Below, in pieces: positions 13,734 to 18,737 of a stretch of 18,737 bases of DNA (position 1 is its first letter; every line of letters begins with the position of its first letter). This stretch comes from Holosporaceae bacterium (GTDB taxonomy: Bacteria; Pseudomonadota; Alphaproteobacteria; UBA3830): positions 1-18,737 of the forward strand of contig JAIRMS010000020.1 in assembly GCA_031258475.1 (NCBI GenBank), written 5' to 3'. The position numbers and the translations under genes were made by a program. The notes under the pieces are model-generated. The model saw only the letters and a list, made by a program, of their open reading frames with translations. It searched no databases and was not told where the DNA came from.

Positions 13734-16187
13734 CTAGGAGTTTATGACCTGTTGAAAGTTGATAGTATTGCTCCGTTGAAATGGAACCTTGCTGTCCCTC
13801 TGCGAGCTGATAGGTAGCGCGCAGATGACACAGGTTCCTTCTTCAACGTTGGAGTTAATTTTTAGCGTTCCGCCGTGTAGCTCTATCAGCGATTTCACGA
13901 ATGGCATGCTGATGCCCTCGTCTTCGCTGCTGAAAAAATAGTTTCTTTTTACAGATCGTTTGAAGATTTTCCAGTTCTCGCCGCGTGAGTATTCTATACT
14001 TTTCATGACGATTTTCAGTTCTTTGTCGTCGACCGTAACCATAATGTTTATTTTTCCGCTCGGCGGCGTAACGAGCATAATGTTGGTTAGTATGTTATAT
14101 ATCGATTGTTTTATGCGAGTTTTATCCCCGTGGAACGTTGTTTTTTGTTCTGGATAATTCTTTATTACGTTTATACTTTTTTCGTTAATTCTTTTCTCCA
14201 AACTACCGAGGACCTCTTCTATCGTGTCTTCCATAGGAAACGACGAAAGATTGAGACTGGTGGAATCAATGTCTATGGAAACCATTTCCTGCAGATCGTT
14301 AACGAGTTGACACAGTTGATTCGACGCGCCCAGTATATACTGACAATATTCAAGTTGCTTTTTATTAAGTGTGCCAAAGTATTGATTAAACAGCAGCTCG
14401 GCAAAACCGATCAGCGCGCTAAGAGGTTCCTTTAGTTCCGTTGAAATTCCGGAAACAAACTCTAATCTTGAGTCCTGCGCAGTTTTTAGCGCCTGATTTT
14501 TTTCTTTTACGGCTTTTTCAACCTCATAGGCATCGGTAATATCGATGAAACTATGCATATGAGCTCCGTCCGGCAGCGGAATATACGAAAACAGCACCGT
14601 GGAGCCATTTTTTTTAATCAATTTTCCGGTTTTAGTAATTCTATCGGTCAGGTTACTCACGGCATTTTCACGGAATTCTTTCCAATCAGATCCATAGTCC
14701 AGCTCGTCTTTAATATGATCCAATATTTCTGAAATGTGCATTCCTCTCAGATCTGGCTCCGATTTATCGAAACACCATATTCTCAGTATCGCATTGTTTA
14801 CGATCTTCAGACGATTATCGCTGCCATAAACCATTATGCCTTCGTATAAATTGTTGATGGTTTCCCTTTGCACCGCAAGCAGTGTGTTGTTTTTGCGCTG
14901 GAGCGCGAGGGAATCCGTAACGTCCTCATAGGTAAACAGCAGTCCGCCAAGAGGATAGGGCGCCATGGTAAGCCTCAGCGTTTTTCCATCGGGCAAATAT
15001 GTTAATTCCTGGGTGGAAGTGATAACAGATGTGAACAACGCCAGCTGAGACTTCTTAAACGCTTGATAATCAGCCTGTTCCGCCAGATGCCGATTGTTTC
15101 TCAATTCGTCGAGAACTTCCGCATAGGTCGGTTTGGAATGCAGCCATCCTGCCTCTAATTTCATAAGACGTTGGTAGGCGCTGTTGAAAAAAACCACCTT
15201 GGTATTTTCTCCGAATATCACAATTGCCGTCGAAAGATTTTCCAGAACTTCATAGTTGGCAGTCATGATCCTATCAAGATCGGTTGTAAGAGTTTCTTCC
15301 GCCGTTATATCGGTGGCGTATCCCACAAAATTTTCACCGACGGTTGGACATTCGCGCAGGAATATTTTCTTGCGAATTCCGTTAACTACGATAGATTGAG
15401 ATATGGACTGCGGTCGATTGCTTTTCTTGGCGTTTTCCGCAAGCGAGTGCCCCTGACCAAACAGAGTTCCCGCCACCAGCGGCATGCCATGTGTCAAGAT
15501 TTTTTCGACGCTGGTATTCAGGTAATCGGAATAGGTCTTGTTGCAGTAGACGATCTTTAAATTTTTATTGCGCCGCCAGATTGGCATTGGCAGAGCGTCG
15601 AGGATTTCATACATGGAATTCAGCGTTTGTTCGGCGGAATCTAATTTTTGCTTCATGGAAGTAATTAAACCGGCAGATTTCGTGATGTCTGAGCACCAAA
15701 GCAATATTGTCTCCAGACCGTTTATGATCATGCGCGAGCCGTTGATCTCTATCCTATTTCCATCTGATATGGTTTTTGCTGATAACTTAAAGTTAGTTCC
15801 CAGTTTTTTTAATCTGTTAAAATTAAGAGACAAATTTTCTGCATCATCCAGTTCTATCGACGACAGAATATCAACCATGTAAATGTTGGAGCTCTGTTTA
15901 ATTCCAAACAACTCTCTTAATTTTTTTGAAGAACCCACATATTCGTCGTCAATATTCCATGCAATCCATCCATCTCCCGAAGACGACAGCACTGCTTGAT
16001 AGTGACATAGAATGTCCGTATACTTTGCGGAATCGTATCTAGCATCATAGATGCCGTGTAGGAGGAGTATCGCAGCGGTTAAACAGAAAGCAGACGTTAA
16101 CCAGCCGGAATTCGAAAATATAAGGGAAAATATTCCGAAAATCGCAAAAAGCAAACCAACCAAATCAGTCTTAGACCAGGTTTTCAT
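13734..16187 (-). CDS. divL: DivL-like PAS/HisKA pseudokinase
   Basis: 817 residues from ATG 16187; the longer TTG start at 16241 is less likely. Two membrane helices lie in the first 50 residues, followed by four PAS-like repeats, each with a GWIAW/PIWRRN/IVIFGENTKV/IMVYGSDNRL type strand. The HisKA helix is EFVSGISTELKEPLSALIGFAELL. The invariant phospho-acceptor His of SHELRTPL is Thr-583 (codon ACG, 14439-14441). The helix that follows (LNKKQLEYCQYIL, VNDLQEMVSIDID) resembles Caulobacter DivL, where the position is Tyr. The ATPase domain has the N box (NILTN), but the D box (MKSIEYSRGENW) and G box (EDEGISMPFVK) are degenerate. Probably a scaffold or sensor acting through another kinase such as CckA in cell-cycle control, not an autokinase. 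Confidence 0.7.
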   Translation of the reverse strand: MKTWSKTDLVGLLFAIFGIFSLIFSNSGWLTSAFCLTAAILLLHGIYDARYDSAKYTDILCHYQAVLSSSGDGWIAWNIDDEYVGSSKKLRELFGIKQSSNIYMVDILSSIELDDAENLSLNFNRLKKLGTNFKLSAKTISDGNRIEINGSRMIINGLETILLWCSDITKSAGLITSMKQKLDSAEQTLNSMYEILDALPMPIWRRNKNLKIVYCNKTYSDYLNTSVEKILTHGMPLVAGTLFGQGHSLAENAKKSNRPQSISQSIVVNGIRKKIFLRECPTVGENFVGYATDITAEETLTTDLDRIMTANYEVLENLSTAIVIFGENTKVVFFNSAYQRLMKLEAGWLHSKPTYAEVLDELRNNRHLAEQADYQAFKKSQLALFTSVITSTQELTYLPDGKTLRLTMAPYPLGGLLFTYEDVTDSLALQRKNNTLLAVQRETINNLYEGIMVYGSDNRLKIVNNAILRIWCFDKSEPDLRGMHISEILDHIKDELDYGSDWKEFRENAVSNLTDRITKTGKLIKKNGSTVLFSYIPLPDGAHMHSFIDITDAYEVEKAVKEKNQALKTAQDSRLEFVSGISTELKEPLSALIGFAELLFNQYFGTLNKKQLEYCQYILGASNQLCQLVNDLQEMVSIDIDSTSLNLSSFPMEDTIEEVLGSLEKRINEKSINVIKNYPEQKTTFHGDKTRIKQSIYNILTNIMLVTPPSGKINIMVTVDDKELKIVMKSIEYSRGENWKIFKRSVKRNYFFSSEDEGISMPFVKSLIELHGGTLKINSNVEEGTCVICALPISSQRDSKVPFQRSNTINFQQVINS

Positions 16188-16390
16188 GTACGTTGTCCAT
16201 CGACCAGAGATATTATTCACACAAAAAAGACACAAAAACAAGGATAATTTATATTAATTTTTAATTAATTCCACGCATAAGGACATGGGCAGATATATTC
16301 TGCATTGTAGATAAAATCAAAATTTTGACAAGAACTTACAGTTTTTTAACTGTTATTTTGCTAAAATATACAAACGCAATACGGGATGCT

Positions 16391-18301
16391 ATGCTATATT
16401 TTAAAAAGATATTAACCAAAATATCAATCCTATTTGTCGTTATTCTCGTTGGAGATTGCTATTGTGCGATCGCGGTTTTGTCTAATTATCAGCGAGTTGG
16501 AGCGAATATGCACCGTCTACTGTATAGAAGTAAAAATTACTCTGGGCGTGAGCAAAGAAAAATGGACGCCCTGTACGGAGAAGGACATCAATCACTCGAA
16601 AAAATGGATAGTTTACTCTCAGGAAAATCGCCTTCGGAGCGTGGTGATTCGGTCAAAACGCCTCCAGTCGCCGACGATTCTGCCGATGGAAATGGAGAAG
16701 AAGGCTATAACGATCGGAAATACTACGGATATCAAGGCAACGACGATGACGATATCAGAGAAAACTCCGACGACAATGGTCGAAATAGGGAAAAACGTCG
16801 AAGAAAATCGTCTTCGGAGCGTGGTGATTCGGTCAAAACGCCTCTCGTCGCCGATGATTCTGCCGATAAAAATGGAGAAGAAGAGAAAGATGAAGAAACA
16901 GGCGGAGAGGAAGAAAAGAACTCTGACGAAAATCCCACTAACGCCGACGAAAACGAAGATGAGGAAAGTGAGGTTGGCAAAGAAGTAGACTCGAACAGTC
17001 AGGAGGAAGCACAGAATGATTCTCCTATTCCTACGGACGGAGTTGTCTCACAGCTGGATGTAAATGCTCCTCAAACAACAGAAACAATAACTTCCGAAGG
17101 TGAGGAAGATCAAAAGTCGAGCGCCACGGACGACGAAAACGATGATGAAGAAGACTCCGAACAAGAAGGAAAAAAATCTCGGAAAAAGTCTAAAAAAAGA
17201 ACTTCGATTGAAGTGGAAGACGACGATGAGGACGAGGAAAATTCCGACGATCAAGATGAGGAGGATGGAGAAGATTCCGACGATGATGATCGACACGGCA
17301 AAAAATCTCGGAAAAAATCAAAAAAAAGAAATTCGGTAGAAATAGATGATGAAGACGACGGAGACGATCAGGAAGATGCTGAAGATCAAGACGGCGACAA
17401 TGAAGATGACGGAGAAGACTCCGACGATAATGATCGAAATAGGAAAAAACGTCGAAGAAAATCGAATAGAGAAGATTCTTCAAGTTTAGACGATAACAAC
17501 GAAAACGACGACGATCAGGAAAATGCCGAAAACCAACAAGAAGATGGTAACGAGGACAATGAAACCGGGAATGATTCCGAAGATTCTTCGGACAATAGAA
17601 ATCGAAAAAGAACCGAACGTTCGAAAAATAAAGAGGAAAATGAAACAGAGGAAGACAAATCCCCTGATGCCGAAAATGATCGGGAAGTGTCCGAAGACAA
17701 TGACGACGAACCCTCAACAACCGAGGAAGAAAATCAACACGATACCACAGAGGCTGATGAAACTGATTCCTCTGGAAATCCCCCAAAAAGCGTAAAACTA
17801 AACGATTCTTCTGACGAATCAAGTGAAAATGCGGAAGAAGACTCTCCTTCAAAAGAAGAATCCGAAGACACCGAAAATTCAAAGAATGACGATGAAGAAT
17901 CTGGTGAAGAGAGCGCCGAAGAAGAAACCAATCTTTCTAAAACGAACGTTTCACGAAGTAAAAAGAAAAAAATTAAAAAACCTGGAGCAAAAAAAACTAG
18001 AGAAGACTCCCCATTAACAGAGGAAAAAACGACGAGCGAAGAAACTCCGGATGAACCGGATGAAAATACCGAATCTGTTTCTGAGCATTGGGATTCTTCT
18101 CAGAAAGAACAGGAGACGGAAACAGAAACTGCCTCCGCTGACTCACTACTGGGAAAAAATGCGGCCGAAAAATCAGTCGAAGAAACGCTAACCTCAAGCT
18201 TTATAAGGGCTGGAGAGGAAGAATATGAGAGTCCTACAGATACTTCTTCCGACGATTCGCTACAACAAAACAATGGACGATTAACAAGCAAGGATTTTTA
18301 A
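16391..18301 (+). CDS. Secreted acidic protein with repeated basic clusters (nucleolin/Nopp140-like composition)
   Basis: 636 residues from ATG 16391; the upstream TTG 16325 lies in a TTGACA (16325-16330) that may be promoter. Residues 1-27 form a signal peptide (KISILFVVILVGDCYCA). The rest is almost free of hydrophobic residues: long runs of Asp, Glu, Ser, Asn and Gln interrupted by Lys/Arg clusters at about 131-141 (EKRRRKSSS), 260-270 and 303-313 (GKKSRKKSKKR, twice), 348-357 (RKKRRRKS), 403-411 and 521-535 (KKKKIKKPGAKK). Basic clusters followed by S-I/V-E and DDDE runs look like nuclear-localisation signals next to casein-kinase-2 sites, as in eukaryotic nucleolar proteins. Internal DNA repeats are listed separately. 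No globular domain is visible. Alternatives: a surface-exposed disordered protein or a cation-binding protein. Confidence 0.78.
   Translation: MLYFKKILTKISILFVVILVGDCYCAIAVLSNYQRVGANMHRLLYRSKNYSGREQRKMDALYGEGHQSLEKMDSLLSGKSPSERGDSVKTPPVADDSADGNGEEGYNDRKYYGYQGNDDDDIRENSDDNGRNREKRRRKSSSERGDSVKTPLVADDSADKNGEEEKDEETGGEEEKNSDENPTNADENEDEESEVGKEVDSNSQEEAQNDSPIPTDGVVSQLDVNAPQTTETITSEGEEDQKSSATDDENDDEEDSEQEGKKSRKKSKKRTSIEVEDDDEDEENSDDQDEEDGEDSDDDDRHGKKSRKKSKKRNSVEIDDEDDGDDQEDAEDQDGDNEDDGEDSDDNDRNRKKRRRKSNREDSSSLDDNNENDDDQENAENQQEDGNEDNETGNDSEDSSDNRNRKRTERSKNKEENETEEDKSPDAENDREVSEDNDDEPSTTEEENQHDTTEADETDSSGNPPKSVKLNDSSDESSENAEEDSPSKEESEDTENSKNDDEESGEESAEEETNLSKTNVSRSKKKKIKKPGAKKTREDSPLTEEKTTSEETPDEPDENTESVSEHWDSSQKEQETETETASADSLLGKNAAEKSVEETLTSSFIRAGEEEYESPTDTSSDDSLQQNNGRLTSKDF
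16623..16703 (+). repeat. 81-bp internal repeat of the acidic gene, copy 1
   Basis: Begins GAAAATCGCCTTCGGAGC and recurs at 16803-16883, exactly 180 bases on, with about five differences. It encodes SERGDSVKTP-x-VADDSAD-x-NGEE. The repeat keeps the reading frame. Confidence 0.9.
16760..16810 (+). repeat. 51-bp internal repeat of the acidic gene, copy 1
   Basis: GAAAACTCCGACGACAATGG... through AAACGTCGAAGAAAATCG recurs at 17414-17464 with only a few changes. It encodes an acidic-to-basic junction, SDDN then RNR-x-KRRRKS. Distant copies could recombine to delete or duplicate in-frame blocks. Confidence 0.88.
16803..16883 (+). repeat. 81-bp internal repeat of the acidic gene, copy 2
   Basis: Second copy of 16623-16703. 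The first eight bases overlap the end of the 51-bp repeat, so the two repeat families are interlocked. Confidence 0.9.
17414..17464 (+). repeat. 51-bp internal repeat of the acidic gene, copy 2
   Basis: GAAGACTCCGACGATAATGA... through AAACGTCGAAGAAAATCG, matching 16760-16810 about 650 bases upstream. Confidence 0.88.
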
Positions 18302-18610
18302 ATGCAGCTTTCATTTAGACTAAAAGAAACATCAATCCGCCGGTCTTTGCGCAGATTCACCGTGTTTATATTTTTCCTATCATTAACGGGCATTGACGAA
18401 TCCATGGCAGAAAAAAACCATGCAGACGTTTCACCAAACTGCAGTAAAATAATCCTGTATCTAGATCAAATTAACTACGATATAGCCAGAAAAATTGACA
18501 AATTCATCGGGAAAAACCCGGACAAAAAAAAGGAACTAATTTCTCTCCTCATTAAATTTACTGAAAATGTGGAAGAAATCAAACGGCTGCTTATACATGA
18601 ATCACTTTGA
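18302..18610 (+). CDS. Small secreted helical protein
   Basis: 102 residues; the start ATG follows the stop of the acidic gene with no base between (TAA-ATG), so it is almost surely co-translated with it. The leader is strongly basic then hydrophobic (RRSLRRFTVFIFFLSLTGIDESMA, likely cut before Glu-37). The mature part of about 66 residues is two predicted amphipathic helices (KIILYLDQINYDIARKIDKF and KKELISLLIKFTENVEEIKR) joined by GKNPD. It contains one Cys. No family recognised. It may be a partner of the acidic protein, for instance a small helical binding protein. Confidence 0.7.
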   Translation: MQLSFRLKETSIRRSLRRFTVFIFFLSLTGIDESMAEKNHADVSPNCSKIILYLDQINYDIARKIDKFIGKNPDKKKELISLLIKFTENVEEIKRLLIHESL

Positions 18611-18639
18611 AAGCGCAGGAGGCCGTAAGATATTTTGTG

Positions 18640-18737
18640 GTGTGCCAAGAGAAGGCACGGTGAAGATGGAGTAAGGTTCTCCGCTGAGGACTGTCCAAGC
18701 GGACTCAGCAAACTGCCTTGCGGTGCTGGATGGCGAA
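18640..18737 (+). ncRNA. Possible 5' end of a group II intron (structured, cut by window edge)
   Basis: GTGTG at 18640-18644 fits the GUGYG start of group II introns. It is followed by GTGCC-AAGAGAA-GGCAC, a 5-bp hairpin, and by further nested pairs (TCCGCT/AGCGGA, CTGAG/CTCAG, GCAA/TTGC). GGTGAAGATGGAG after the first hairpin also recalls intron domain I. The minus strand over the same bases is an open frame to the edge (…FTVPSLGTPQNIL… to TGA 18608-18610 region), typical of antisense frames over structured RNA. No intron-encoded protein lies inside the window, so the call is tentative. Confidence 0.3.

Noticed and set aside
17190..17882. 230-codon minus-strand frame rich in Phe, Leu, Arg and His
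   Set aside because: Mirror of the acidic low-complexity gene; codon bias of GAA/GAT/TCC runs keeps the antisense frame open by composition.
18475..18711. 78-codon minus-strand frame at the window end
   Set aside because: Antisense to the small secreted gene and to the structured edge sequence.
18611..18737. RNase P RNA or tmRNA
   Set aside because: GAGGACTGTCC and GGCACGG recall parts of RNase P RNA, but the conserved P4 blocks are not present in order, and no tmRNA ends are visible.

Overview
The window looks like an effector-rich stretch of the chromosome of an intracellular alphaproteobacterium (Holosporales- or Rickettsiales-like). This is inferred from a DivL-like PAS pseudokinase, an EamA permease of the kind such bacteria use for metabolite uptake, dispersed palindromic repeats with a core like CGTCATTGCGAG...GGCAATCCA, a stand-alone phage lysis module, and many short proteins with signal peptides. 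No species can be named from the sequence alone.

Layout. 3-104: C-terminal end of an IS5-family transposase. 212-1068 (-): a signal-peptide-bearing protein with kinase/aminoglycoside-phosphotransferase-like motifs, broken by a one-base frameshift. 1437-3448 (+): four tandem small secreted proteins (family A, A1-A4) with a near-identical cysteine-rich leader. 3674-6268 (+): three tandem secreted proteins (family B, B1-B3). They share promoter, ribosome site and leader, but each carries a different mature part containing what looks like one RNA-recognition-motif (RRM) domain and a charged or proline/serine-rich tail. Palindromic repeats sit in front of A1, B2 and B3. 6265-7146 (-): EamA/DMT permease. 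7206-10625 (+): phage-derived operon (tail-hub-like protein, unknown protein, SleB-type cell-wall hydrolase, holin-like protein), each junction an ATGA overlap. 10975-12567 (-): lipid II flippase MurJ. 12634-12712 (-): a decayed copy of the 3' end of the DivL-like gene. 12783-13661 (+): a secreted protein of unknown family. 13734-16187 (-): the DivL-like PAS/HisKA protein, in which the phospho-acceptor histidine is threonine. 16391-18301 (+): a secreted, highly acidic protein with alternating Ser/Asp/Glu stretches and Lys/Arg clusters, followed directly by a small secreted helical protein (18302-18610). 18640-18737: a structured stretch that may be the 5' end of a group II intron.

How it hangs together. 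Eleven reading frames (one broken) carry export leaders, against only a few housekeeping genes (murJ, divL-like, the permease). The most striking idea is a set of exported proteins resembling eukaryotic nuclear proteins: RRM proteins with SR/FUS-like or SH3-ligand-like tails, and a Nopp140/nucleolin-like acidic-basic protein with several NLS-like clusters. Repeated reuse of one promoter-leader cassette in front of different payloads suggests leader duplication and payload swapping. Host targeting is inference; signal peptides, motifs, repeats and overlaps are read directly from the sequence.
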